DNA of 64,000 bases, from assembly GCA_050295975.1 (NCBI GenBank), contig JBNKQR010000006.1, forward strand, positions 10,938-74,937, read 5' to 3'. Origin of the DNA: JAPHTQ01 sp050295975 (GTDB lineage Bacteria > Pseudomonadota > Gammaproteobacteria > Thiohalomonadales > Thiohalomonadaceae). Made by a program: the position numbers and the translations under genes. Positions 51,571 through 59,994 of this stretch are shown piece by piece; within the stretch, counting starts at the first letter, position 1, and every line of letters starts with the position of its first letter. The notes beneath the pieces were generated by a model that saw only the letters and a list, made by a program, of their open reading frames with translations, was not told the origin of the DNA and searched no databases.

Positions 51571-52593
51571 ATGGCACTGAACATCTATTACGACAAAGAT
51601 TGCGACCTCTCTATCATCCAGGGCATGAAGGTTGCCATCATCGGTTACGGCTCACAGGGCCACGCCCACGCCAACAACCTGAAGGACTCTGGCGTCGACG
51701 TGACTGTTGGTCTGCGCAAAGGCTCAAAAACTGCAGCCAAGGCAGAGAAAGCGGGCCTGACGGTTAAGGATACCGGTGAAGCCGTGAAGGGCGCCGACCT
51801 GGTCATGATCCTGACCCCGGACGAGTTCCAGTCGCAGCTTTACAAGAGTGAGATCGAACCGAACATCAAGCAGGGCGGCGTACTGGCCTTTGCTCATGGC
51901 TTCGCCATTCACTACAACCAGGTCGTGCCGCGTGAAGACCTCGATGTCATCATGGTTGCACCGAAGGCGCCCGGCCACACCGTCCGTTCTGAATTCGTTA
52001 AAGGCGGCGGTATCCCTGATCTGATCGCGGTATTCCAGGACGCTTCTGGCAAAGCGAAAGACATCGCCCTGTCATACGCCTCCGGCGTTGGCGGTGGCCG
52101 CACCGGTATCATCGAAACTACCTTTAAGGACGAGACTGAAACCGACCTGTTCGGTGAGCAGGCCGTTCTTTGCGGCGGTGCAGTAGAGCTGGTCAAAGCC
52201 GGTTTCGAAACCCTGGTCGATGCGGGTTATGCGCCGGAGATGGCCTACTTCGAGTGTCTGCACGAACTGAAGCTGATCGTCGACCTGATGTACGAGGGCG
52301 GCATCGCCAACATGAACTACTCCATCTCCAACAACGCGGAGTACGGTGAGTACGTTACTGGTCCACAGGTGATCAACGACGAATCCCGCTGGGCGATGCG
52401 TGAAGCACTGACCAACATCCAGAACGGTGAGTACGCCAAGAAGTTCATTCTCGAGGGTATGTCCAACTATCCTGAGATGACCGCCTGGCGTCGTAACAAC
52501 GCGGCTCATCAGATCGAAGTGGTCGGTGGCAAACTGCGTTCCATGATGCCGTGGATCACCGCCAATGCGCTGGTGGACAAAGACAAAAACTAA
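51571..52593 (+). CDS. ilvC: Ketol-acid reductoisomerase, class I
   Basis: 340 residues, the short class I form. The Rossmann motif is AIIGYGSQGHAHANNLKDSG near 24, the NADPH-specific loop follows, and the metal and catalytic region reads TETDLFGEQAVLCGG near 190 with YFECLHELKLIVDLMYEGG. It isomerises and reduces acetolactate to dihydroxyisovalerate. AAGGAAG lies before the ATG. A strong terminator follows, closing the ilvBNC unit. Confidence 0.98.
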   Translation: MALNIYYDKDCDLSIIQGMKVAIIGYGSQGHAHANNLKDSGVDVTVGLRKGSKTAAKAEKAGLTVKDTGEAVKGADLVMILTPDEFQSQLYKSEIEPNIKQGGVLAFAHGFAIHYNQVVPREDLDVIMVAPKAPGHTVRSEFVKGGGIPDLIAVFQDASGKAKDIALSYASGVGGGRTGIIETTFKDETETDLFGEQAVLCGGAVELVKAGFETLVDAGYAPEMAYFECLHELKLIVDLMYEGGIANMNYSISNNAEYGEYVTGPQVINDESRWAMREALTNIQNGEYAKKFILEGMSNYPEMTAWRRNNAAHQIEVVGGKLRSMMPWITANALVDKDKN

Positions 52594-52610
52594 GTCGCTT
52601 CCACAGCGGT

Positions 52611-52638
52611 AAAAAGCCGGGCTCTGCCCGGCTTTTTT
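52611..52638 (+). terminator. Intrinsic terminator after ilvC
   Basis: Stem AAAAAGCCGGGC / GCCCGGCTTTTT with loop TCT and a T6 run. Confidence 0.95.
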
Positions 52639-52718
52639 GTCCACAGAGAATGGATGCAACGAACCGGGCGAGGCTTTATTATGTGTATCTGTATAGTTAC
52701 TCGAATGAGTGCAACTTA

Positions 52719-53507
52719 ATGAGCAAAGAGACAAACGGCGAAGTGACCAAACCACATCGTGGGATCTACCTGTTGCCGAATCTGTTTACCACGGCGGCAC
52801 TGTTTGCAGGTTTCTATGCCATCGTCGCAGCCATGAAGGGGCAGTTTGATGCCGCTGCGGCTGCAGTGTTCATCGCGATGGTACTGGATGGACTCGATGG
52901 CCGGGTGGCGCGTCTGACCAATACCCAAAGTGAATTCGGCGCCGAGTACGACTCGCTCTCGGACATGGTCTCCTTTGGCGTGGCACCTGCGCTGGTAATG
53001 TATGAGTGGGCGTTGCACTCAATGGGACGCCTGGGCTGGTTAGCCGCCTTTATCTACACCGTTGGTGCGGCACTGCGTCTGGCCCGCTTCAACACCCAGA
53101 TCGGCAAGGTCGACAAGCGCTACTTTGTTGGTCTGGCCAGTCCCGCCTCGGCGGCGGTGGTTGTCGGTTTTGTCTGGATCGCCGGTGATTTCGGCCTGAG
53201 TCCGAAGGCGGGCGACTGGGCGGCCTGGATAGTCACCGTCTCCTGTGGTCTGTTGATGGTGAGTAACGTGCGCTACTACAGCTTCAAAACCATCGACTTC
53301 AAGGGGAAGGTGCCTTTTTTCTTCCTCCTTGTGGCGGTACTGATCATCGTATTAATCACCTATGATCCACCCAAGGTACTATTCCTGGTCTTTGCTGGGT
53401 ATGCCCTCTCGGGTCTTGTGATTACATTCTGGCTGTTGCTGCGCCGGCGTCGCCAGCGTAAAGCGGGGGCGCTGGTCGAGGGAGATGACGCCGAGGATGG
53501 CGGCTAA
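52719..53507 (+). CDS. pssA: CDP-diacylglycerol-serine O-phosphatidyltransferase
   Basis: 262 residues from the ATG at 52719 (MSKETNGEVTKPHRG); the frame is open further upstream. It has around eight membrane segments. The CDP-alcohol signature is DGLDGRVARL, then EFGAEYDSLSDMVSFG. It makes phosphatidylserine, the precursor of phosphatidylethanolamine. This is the membrane type II form rather than the E. coli soluble PssA. It lies between ilvC and leuA, a recurrent order in gammaproteobacteria. It ends in a charged tail. Confidence 0.95.
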   Translation: MSKETNGEVTKPHRGIYLLPNLFTTAALFAGFYAIVAAMKGQFDAAAAAVFIAMVLDGLDGRVARLTNTQSEFGAEYDSLSDMVSFGVAPALVMYEWALHSMGRLGWLAAFIYTVGAALRLARFNTQIGKVDKRYFVGLASPASAAVVVGFVWIAGDFGLSPKAGDWAAWIVTVSCGLLMVSNVRYYSFKTIDFKGKVPFFFLLVAVLIIVLITYDPPKVLFLVFAGYALSGLVITFWLLLRRRRQRKAGALVEGDDAEDGG

Positions 53508-53546
53508 GCAGCGTTTAACGTAGATAACCGCCAATGATTATTGTAC

Positions 53547-53590
53547 GGCCTCCTCTAAAGGAGGCCGGTTTCGTTTTTCCGGCCTCTTTT
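53547..53590 (+). promoter_or_regulatory. Mutually exclusive hairpins between pssA and leuA
   Basis: Segment 1 GGCCTCCT (53547-53554) pairs with segment 2 AGGAGGCCGG (53559-53568). Segment 2 also pairs with segment 3 CCGGCCTC (53579-53586), which is followed by TTTT. Both hairpins can therefore form only in turn. The first has TTTCGTTTTT after it and may simply terminate pssA transcription. The layout could also be a leuA attenuator. Confidence 0.55.
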
Positions 53591-53622
53591 GGTTAAGATG
53601 TCGTGATACTGCGGAGAGACCC

Positions 53623-55173
53623 ATGAGCGACAAGTTGTTTATTTTCGACACCACCCTGCGCGACGGCGAACAGAGCCCCGGCGCCTCCATGACCCGAGAA
53701 GAGAAGGTCCGCATCGCCAGGGCGCTGGAGCGGATGAAGGTCGACGTGATCGAGGCGGGCTTTCCCATTGCCTCGGTGGGTGATTTTGAGGCGGTGCAGG
53801 CGGTAGCCCGTTCCGTTAAGGATTCCACTGTTTGTGGTCTGGCCCGCGCACTGGACAATGACATCGATCGCGCCGGGGAGGCACTGAAAGAGGCCAACTC
53901 AGGGCGCATTCACACATTTATCGCCACCTCACCGATCCACATGGAGCGCAAACTGCGCATGAATCCGGAGCAGGTGGTGGAGCAGGCAGTACGTGCAGTC
54001 AAGCGGGCACGTCAGTTCACCGACAACGTGGAGTTCTCCGCCGAAGACGCAGGACGCTCTGAAATCGATTTCCTCTGTCGCATCTTTGAGGCGGTGATTG
54101 AAGCGGGGGCGACCACCCTCAATGTGCCCGACACCGTTGGCTACAACCTGCCGGAACAGTTCGGTAACACCATCCGTCAACTGCGGGAAAAGATGCCCAA
54201 CTCGGACAAGGCGATCTTCTCGGTCCACTGCCACAACGACCTCGGTCTTGCGGTAGCCAACTCACTCGCCGCGGTGAGCAACGGCGCACGCCAGGTGGAG
54301 TGCACCATTAACGGTCTGGGTGAACGGGCCGGTAATGCCTCCCTCGAGGAGGTGGTGATGACGGTGAAGACCCGCAGGGATATCTTCGACTGCAACGTGG
54401 ACCACATCGATACCACCCAGATTGTCTCTACCTCGCGGCTGGTCTCCGGCATCACCGGGTTTGCGGTACAGCCGAACAAGGCCATCGTCGGCGCCAACGC
54501 CTTCGCCCATGAGTCGGGGATCCATCAGGATGGGGTGCTGAAGCATCGTGAGACCTACGAAATCATGCGCGCCGAGGATGTAGGTTGGAGCGCCAATCGC
54601 ATGGTCATGGGCAAGCACTCCGGGCGGAATGCCTTCAAGACCCGTCTGGCAGATCTTGGTATCGAGTTTGAATCGGAGCAGGCGCTTAACGATGCCTTCG
54701 CCCGTTTCAAGGAGCTGGCCGACAAGAAACATGAGATCTTCGACGAAGACCTGCAGGCGCTGGTTACCGAGACCAATATCGAAAGCGGGGTCAACGAGCG
54801 GATCAAACTAGTCGCACTCAAGGTTTGCTCTGCAACCGGCGAGACGCCTGAGGCCTGTGTCACCCTGAGCGTCGATGGAGAAGAGCAGCAGACCTGCGCC
54901 AGTGGCGGCGGGCCGGTCGATGCCAGCCTCAAGGCGATCGACAGCGTGGTCAACAGCGGTACCGAGTTGCAACTCTACTCGGTCAACAACATCACCTCCG
55001 GCACCGACTCCCAGGGCGAGGTGACCGTGCGCCTGGAGAAATCGGGGCGCATTGTTAACGGCCAGGGTGCCGACACCGATATCGTCATCGCTTCGGCCAA
55101 GGCCTACATCAATGGTCTGAACAAAATTCTCGCACCGACAGATCGTGCCCACCCTCAGGGCGGCGACGTTTAG
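53623..55173 (+). CDS. leuA: 2-isopropylmalate synthase
   Basis: 516 residues. The first committed step of leucine synthesis. An HMGL-like TIM barrel (about 5-270) carries DTTLRDGEQSPGASM, HCHNDLGLAVANS and GLGERAGNASLEEVVM. A linker and a C-terminal regulatory domain (about 370-505) follow and bind leucine. The ATG has GGAGAG upstream. Its stop comes 4 bases before the start of the udg gene, so leuA, udg, rimI and prfC could be co-transcribed. Confidence 0.97.
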   Translation: MSDKLFIFDTTLRDGEQSPGASMTREEKVRIARALERMKVDVIEAGFPIASVGDFEAVQAVARSVKDSTVCGLARALDNDIDRAGEALKEANSGRIHTFIATSPIHMERKLRMNPEQVVEQAVRAVKRARQFTDNVEFSAEDAGRSEIDFLCRIFEAVIEAGATTLNVPDTVGYNLPEQFGNTIRQLREKMPNSDKAIFSVHCHNDLGLAVANSLAAVSNGARQVECTINGLGERAGNASLEEVVMTVKTRRDIFDCNVDHIDTTQIVSTSRLVSGITGFAVQPNKAIVGANAFAHESGIHQDGVLKHRETYEIMRAEDVGWSANRMVMGKHSGRNAFKTRLADLGIEFESEQALNDAFARFKELADKKHEIFDEDLQALVTETNIESGVNERIKLVALKVCSATGETPEACVTLSVDGEEQQTCASGGGPVDASLKAIDSVVNSGTELQLYSVNNITSGTDSQGEVTVRLEKSGRIVNGQGADTDIVIASAKAYINGLNKILAPTDRAHPQGGDV

Positions 55174-55177
55174 CAGA

Positions 55178-55966
55178 ATGGATTCTCAGCGACGCCAGTA
55201 CCTCGAGGTCATGGGGATCGATGTATGGGAATCCCGTGTCGCGCCTGACAGCGGGGTCGAACGTCCTCCCGTCGCTGAAAGTGCAACAGAGGCTGCAGGT
55301 GACAGGGCTGAGGTAACAGGTGAAAGTTTTGTTGAAGAAGCAAGACAAGGGACGGAAACCCTGTCAGCTCCATCCGCAGAGAATTTACCTGCAGAGCTGG
55401 ATTGGCCTGAACTGCAACAGGCTGTATCTGCCTGCACCCACTGCGAGGAGCTGGTCGCCAATCGTAGCCAGACCGTTTTTGGTGTTGGCAATCGCAACGC
55501 TGACTGGTTGATCATCGGCGAGGCGCCGGGAGCGGATGAGGACAAACAGGGCGAGCCCTTCGTTGGGCGTGCCGGGCAGCTGCTCAACGCCATGCTGCGC
55601 GGTATTGGCCTGCAACGGGAGCAGGTCTACATTGCCAATATCCTCAAGTGTCGTCCACCCAAAAATCGCGACCCGCATCCCGATGAGGCGGCCGCCTGCC
55701 ACGCCTTCCTGCAACGGCAGATAGCGCTGATCCAGCCCAAACTGGTGCTCGCAGTCGGCCGCATCGCCGCACAAAACCTGCTTCACTGCGACACCCCCAT
55801 CGGTAAACTGCGTGGTCAGGTACACCAACTGGAAAATGGTCTGCCGCTGGTCGTGACCTACCACCCTGCCTATCTGTTGCGCTCACCACTGGAGAAGCGC
55901 AAGTCATGGGCCGATCTCTGTCTTGCTCGTAGTACGGTACGCAAACTCAGTGGTGCAGCAGAGTGA
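55178..55966 (+). CDS. Uracil-DNA glycosylase, family 4 (FeS type)
   Basis: 262 residues from the ATG at 55178 (MDSQRRQYLEVMG). The first 80 residues are variable and low in complexity. The catalytic domain (about 95-262) holds GEAPGADEDKQGEPFVGRAG near 113 and HPAYLLRSP near 230. FeS-cluster Cys are seen in CTHCEEL near 87 and in NILKCRPPKNRDPHPDE near 155. It removes uracil from DNA. It overlaps rimI by four bases, a common pairing. Confidence 0.95.
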   Translation: MDSQRRQYLEVMGIDVWESRVAPDSGVERPPVAESATEAAGDRAEVTGESFVEEARQGTETLSAPSAENLPAELDWPELQQAVSACTHCEELVANRSQTVFGVGNRNADWLIIGEAPGADEDKQGEPFVGRAGQLLNAMLRGIGLQREQVYIANILKCRPPKNRDPHPDEAAACHAFLQRQIALIQPKLVLAVGRIAAQNLLHCDTPIGKLRGQVHQLENGLPLVVTYHPAYLLRSPLEKRKSWADLCLARSTVRKLSGAAE

Positions 55967-56442
55967 GTGTCGCCAGCGACAGTGCCATTCCCAGCATTCG
56001 TCCCATGCTCGACAGTGACCTGACGAGGGTGATGGAGATTGAAGAGGCGGTCTATCCCTTTGGCTGGACCGAAGGGATCTTCCGCGACTGCCTACGAGTG
56101 CAGTACTCCTGTTGGGTAATGCTGGTGGGCGGAGAGATCATTGGCTATGCGATTATGTCGGTGGCTGTGGGTGAGGCACATGTTCTCAATGTCGCTGTCG
56201 ATGAGCAGTATCAGGGGCAAGGGCACGGCCGCAGCTTTATGCGTTACCTGATGGAGACCGCACGCCACCACGGTGCCGATACCGCCTTTCTTGAGGTGCG
56301 CCCCTCCAATCGGTCCGCGATTCACCTTTACGAGACCCTGGGATTCAACCAGGTCGGTCTGCGGCGCGACTATTATCCGGCAATGTATGGCAAGGAGGAT
56401 GCCATCATCATGGCCTGTTCTCTGCCAGAGCTGGATAGTTGA
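55963..56442 (+). CDS. rimI: Ribosomal protein S18 alanine N-acetyltransferase
   Basis: 159 residues, GTG start overlapping the udg stop. A GNAT fold: IRPMLDSDLTRVMEIE at the start, the acetyl-CoA loop VDEQYQGQGHGRSFMRYLM near 85 and LEVRPSNRSAIHLYETLGF near 108. It acetylates the N-terminal Ala of S18. The family is broad, but the position after udg and the EVRPSN stretch support RimI. Confidence 0.93.
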   Translation: MSVASDSAIPSIRPMLDSDLTRVMEIEEAVYPFGWTEGIFRDCLRVQYSCWVMLVGGEIIGYAIMSVAVGEAHVLNVAVDEQYQGQGHGRSFMRYLMETARHHGADTAFLEVRPSNRSAIHLYETLGFNQVGLRRDYYPAMYGKEDAIIMACSLPELDS

Positions 56443-56499
56443 TCGTCGCAGCGCTCCTTATCGGGTAGAATGCCCGCTTTTCACCATTCCGAAGCACCC

Positions 56500-58080
56500 A
56501 TGAGTCAGATTGCCGAACAGGCCAACAAACGCCGCACCTTTGCCATCATCTCGCACCCAGATGCGGGTAAGACCACCCTGACCGAAAAGCTGCTGCTATT
56601 CGGCGGTGCCATCCAGCTCGCCGGTACGGTCAAAGGACGCAAGGCCGCACGCCATGCCACCTCCGACTGGATGAAGCTGGAACAGGAGCGCGGTATCTCC
56701 GTGACCTCCTCGGTGATGCAGTTCCCCTACCGGGAGAGCACGATCAACCTGCTCGATACCCCCGGCCACGAGGACTTCTCTGAAGATACCTATCGCACCC
56801 TCACCGCAGTAGACTCGGCGCTGATGGTGATCGACGTGGCCAAAGGCGTTGAGGATCGGACCATCAAACTGATGGAGGTGTGTCGCCTGCGCGATACGCC
56901 GATCATTACCTTCATCAATAAACTCGACCGTGAAGGACGCGAACCCATCGACCTGCTCGATGAGGTGGAGGACGTTCTCAAAATCCGCTGTGCGCCGCTG
57001 ACCTGGCCCATCGGTATGGGCAAGCGTTTTAAAGGGGTCTACGACCTCTACAACGACCGCGTCATTATTATGTCTGCCACCCACGGTGGTAAAAAGCTGG
57101 ACGGCGAGGTGATTCAGGGTCTGGACAATCCACGCCTCGATGAACTGTTCGAAAATATGATCGTCGAGTTTCGCGAAGAGGTGGAACTGGTGCGCGGCGC
57201 CAGCCACGAATTCGATCTGGAGGCCTATCTCAAGGGTGAGCTGACCCCGGTGCTGTTCGGCTCAGCGATCAACAACTTCGGTGTGCAGGAGATCCTCGAC
57301 GCCCTGGTGGACTACGCGCCGTCGCCGCTGCCACGCGCGACCATCGAACGTGAGGTGGCACCGGAAGAGGAGAAATTCAGCGGATTCGTCTTCAAGATCC
57401 AGGCGAACATGGACCCGCAGCATCGTGACCGGGTCGCCTTCATGCGCGTCTGCTCCGGCCATTTCATTCCGGGGATGAAGATGCGTCAGGTGCGTTTGGG
57501 TCGTGATGTAAAGATCCCCAATGCGATCACCTTCCTTGCTCAGGAGCGCGGCCACATCGAAGAGGCGTGGCCCGGTGACATCATCGGCCTGCACAACCAC
57601 GGCACCATTCAGATTGGCGATACTTTTACCGTTGGTGAAGATCTGAAATTTACCGGCATTCCTCACTTTGCTCCGGAACTGTTCCGCCGTGCGGTGTTGA
57701 AAGATCCGCTGAAATCGAAGCAGTTATTAAAAGGGTTACAGCAACTTTCGGAAGAGGGTGCCACCCAGCTATTTCGACCATTGAAGAACAACGATCTGAT
57801 CCTGGGTGCGGTGGGTGTGCTGCAGTTCGACGTGGTAGCGCAGCGACTGAAGGATGAATACAAGGTCGACTGCGTTTTCGAAGCAGTGACTGTAGCCACC
57901 GCACGTTGGGTCGAGTGTGACGATGAAAAGATGTTGGAAGAGTTCGAGAGAAAGGCAGCCGACAATCTGGCTATCGATGGTGCGGGTGACCTGACCTACA
58001 TTGCCCCGACGCGGGTTAACCTGCAACTTACCGAAGAGCGCTGGCCTGATATTGCCTTCCGTGCGACCAGGGAAAAATAA
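56500..58080 (+). CDS. prfC: Peptide chain release factor 3
   Basis: 526 residues from the ATG at 56500; the frame is open slightly further. A translational GTPase that recycles RF1 and RF2. G1 is ISHPDAGKTTLTEKLLLFGG near 17, G3 LLDTPGHEDFSEDTYR near 86 and G4 NKLDREGREPIDLLDEVE near 141. RF3 opens with the NKRRTFAIISHPDAGKTT stretch. Domains II and III follow normally. It closes the leuA-udg-rimI-prfC run and has a terminator after about 100 bases. Confidence 0.97.
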   Translation: MSQIAEQANKRRTFAIISHPDAGKTTLTEKLLLFGGAIQLAGTVKGRKAARHATSDWMKLEQERGISVTSSVMQFPYRESTINLLDTPGHEDFSEDTYRTLTAVDSALMVIDVAKGVEDRTIKLMEVCRLRDTPIITFINKLDREGREPIDLLDEVEDVLKIRCAPLTWPIGMGKRFKGVYDLYNDRVIIMSATHGGKKLDGEVIQGLDNPRLDELFENMIVEFREEVELVRGASHEFDLEAYLKGELTPVLFGSAINNFGVQEILDALVDYAPSPLPRATIEREVAPEEEKFSGFVFKIQANMDPQHRDRVAFMRVCSGHFIPGMKMRQVRLGRDVKIPNAITFLAQERGHIEEAWPGDIIGLHNHGTIQIGDTFTVGEDLKFTGIPHFAPELFRRAVLKDPLKSKQLLKGLQQLSEEGATQLFRPLKNNDLILGAVGVLQFDVVAQRLKDEYKVDCVFEAVTVATARWVECDDEKMLEEFERKAADNLAIDGAGDLTYIAPTRVNLQLTEERWPDIAFRATREK

Positions 58081-58185
58081 GCTGGATATCGCAGAATACA
58101 CAAAAATACCGGGCAATAACGCATGGGCAGAAGTGGTAGTTTCATTGCCCCGGGATAGAGTTCAGGATTTATTAAGCAATGTGAG

Positions 58186-58211
58186 GCGCATCTTCGGATG
58201 CGCTTTTTTTT
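58186..58211 (+). terminator. Intrinsic terminator after prfC
   Basis: Stem GCGCATC / GATGCGC with a stable TTCG loop and T8. Nearly the same hairpin closes the repeat lipoprotein gene at 59897. Confidence 0.93.
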
Positions 58212-58311
58212 GTTTTAATACAAAACCTGTACTTTCGGACAGGTCACAGGGGGGGAGGTGATCTGGTACGGTAACTGCACGAAAAACCATGGTTTTAAGG
58301 TAGGTGCAGCA

Positions 58312-59787
58312 ATGTTCAGGATGAGTGGGCATCAGGTACTGTTCTGGTTGGGTGTTATCAGTCTTTCACTGTTAAGCGCCTGTGGGGGCGGTGGCGGTTC
58401 CAGCTCCGACGCATCTCAGTACACAGTGAGCGTGACTGTCAGCGGCTTGACCGGTAGCGGTCTGGTGCTGCAAAACAACGGCGCGGACGACCTGAGCATC
58501 AGTGCGGACGGTAGCTTCAGTTTTGCCACGGCGATCGCCGATGGTGGTGCCTATGACGTTACTGTGTTGACNCAGCCCTCCACACCCAACCAGCACTGCA
58601 CTGTCACCAACGGCAGTGGCACGATAGCCGGTGCAGTGGTCAGCAACGTCAGCATCGTTTGTACCACCAATACCTACAGCGTGAGCGTGACCGTCAGCGG
58701 TCTGACCGGCACAGGTCTGGTGTTGCAAAACAACGGTGGGGATGATCTGAGCATTAGTGCGGACGGCAGCTTCAGTTTTGCCACGGAAATTGTTGATGGT
58801 GATGCCTATGACGTGACTGTGCTCATTCAGCCCAGCGGGCAGCACTGCGCCATCACCAACGGCAGTGGCACGATAGCCGGTGCAGTGGTTAGCAACGTGC
58901 CCGTGCAATGCGTCTGGACCAAACAACTGGGCGTGTCAGGGAAGATTGTCAGGGGCCGCTCCGTCGCCACCGATGGCAGTGGCAACGTCTATGTGGCGGG
59001 CTATACGACTGGCGGCCTGGATGGCAATACGCTGACGGGCACCAATGACTTCTTTGTCGTCAAGTACGACAGCCTGGGCGTGAAGCAATACACCCGACAA
59101 TTGGGTGTGACTAGGGCGAATACCTATGCCTACTCCGTTGCCACCGATGTCAGTGGCAACGTCTATGTGGCGGGCTATACGACTGGTGGCCTGGATGGCA
59201 ATACGAAGACGGGATTAAATGATTTCTTCGTCACCAAGTACAATAGCCTGGGCGTGAAGCAATACACCCGACAACTGGGAGTGACTGGGGCGAGTGCCTA
59301 TGGGCTTTCCGTCGTCACCGATGCCAGCGGCAACGTCTATGTGGCGGGCCAGACGACTGGTGGTCTAGATGGCAACACACTGACGGGTACCGAGGACTTC
59401 TTCGTCACCAAGTACGATAGCACGGGCACCAAGTTATACACCGAACAATTGGGCGTGTCTGGGAAGATTGTCAGGGGCCGCTCCGTCGCCACCGATGGTA
59501 GCGGCAACGTCTATGTGGCGGGCTATACGACTGGCGGCCTGGATGGCAATACAGTGACGGGTGCCTATGACTTTTTTGTCACCCAATACGACAGCACCGG
59601 CGTGAAGCAATACACTAAACAACTGGGCGTGGCCGGGGCGTCTACCTATGGCCGTTCCGTTGCCACCGATGGCAGTGGCAATGTCTATGTGGCGGGTACT
59701 ACGGACGGCGGCCTTGATGGCAACACGCTGACAGGTACCCTGGACTTCATCGTCGTCAAGTACGACAGCCTGGGCGTGAAGCAGTGA
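58312..59787 (+). CDS. Repeat-rich lipoprotein with beta-propeller (SBBP) repeats
   Basis: 491 residues from the ATG at 58312. The lipobox LSLLSAC predicts surface or outer-membrane anchoring, followed by a Gly/Ser linker. Two copies of an about 80-residue beta module (YTVSVTVSGLTGSGLVLQ...) come next, then five exact-length 58-residue SBBP repeats containing DGSGNVYVAGYTTGGLDGNT and DFFVVKYDS. Such repeats build propellers used in surface binding. One base is undetermined (n at 58572), giving one unknown residue. The protein stops within the last repeat at VKQ, so a complete propeller (usually six to eight blades) may be missing. Confidence 0.85.
   Translation: MFRMSGHQVLFWLGVISLSLLSACGGGGGSSSDASQYTVSVTVSGLTGSGLVLQNNGADDLSISADGSFSFATAIADGGAYDVTVLXQPSTPNQHCTVTNGSGTIAGAVVSNVSIVCTTNTYSVSVTVSGLTGTGLVLQNNGGDDLSISADGSFSFATEIVDGDAYDVTVLIQPSGQHCAITNGSGTIAGAVVSNVPVQCVWTKQLGVSGKIVRGRSVATDGSGNVYVAGYTTGGLDGNTLTGTNDFFVVKYDSLGVKQYTRQLGVTRANTYAYSVATDVSGNVYVAGYTTGGLDGNTKTGLNDFFVTKYNSLGVKQYTRQLGVTGASAYGLSVVTDASGNVYVAGQTTGGLDGNTLTGTEDFFVTKYDSTGTKLYTEQLGVSGKIVRGRSVATDGSGNVYVAGYTTGGLDGNTVTGAYDFFVTQYDSTGVKQYTKQLGVAGASTYGRSVATDGSGNVYVAGTTDGGLDGNTLTGTLDFIVVKYDSLGVKQ
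58420..58911 (+). repeat. Two tandem ~80-codon beta-module repeats
   Basis: Copies begin at 58420 and 58675 and share long identical stretches, including GLVLQNNG, DDLSISADGSF and NGSGTIAGAVVSN. The undetermined base at 58572 lies in the first copy. Near identity points to recent duplication or gene conversion. Confidence 0.85.
58924..59784 (+). repeat. Five tandem 174-base SBBP repeats
   Basis: Copies start at 58924, 59098, 59272, 59446 and 59620, each beginning with codons for QLG. The period is exactly 58 codons. Copies 1 and 4 are nearly identical through their first half (VSGKIVRGRSVATDGSGNV). Confidence 0.9.
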
Positions 59788-59896
59788 GGTTGCTGCACAC
59801 TGTACTGTAGGTTGTTTAAGAAAAGTGTTTCGATAGCGCAGGTAGCATAGAGTACTTACGAGTTGTGGCACTACTAAGCTTGAGCGAATGTAAAAA

Positions 59897-59925
59897 GGCG
59901 CATCTTTTGGATGCGCCCTTTTGTT
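59897..59925 (+). terminator. Intrinsic terminator after the repeat lipoprotein gene
   Basis: Stem GGCGCATC / GATGCGCC with a TTTTG loop, flanked by A5 and by CTTTTGTT. It may also serve the convergent ccm operon. Confidence 0.85.
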
Positions 59926-59994
59926 AAGGATATGTGGGCCGTAAAAAGAAAGTGCAGTTCTTAGGCATTCGTTCTGTTGCCACCAGCCTATGAT

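Noticed and set aside
58105..58155. Imperfect inverted pair CCGGGCAAT / ATTGCCCCGG after prfC
   Set aside because: Long loop and a bulge, no T-run; the real terminator is at 58186.
58924..59784. Regular 174-base repeats considered as a CRISPR-like array
   Set aside because: The repeats are in-frame coding SBBP modules without unique spacers.
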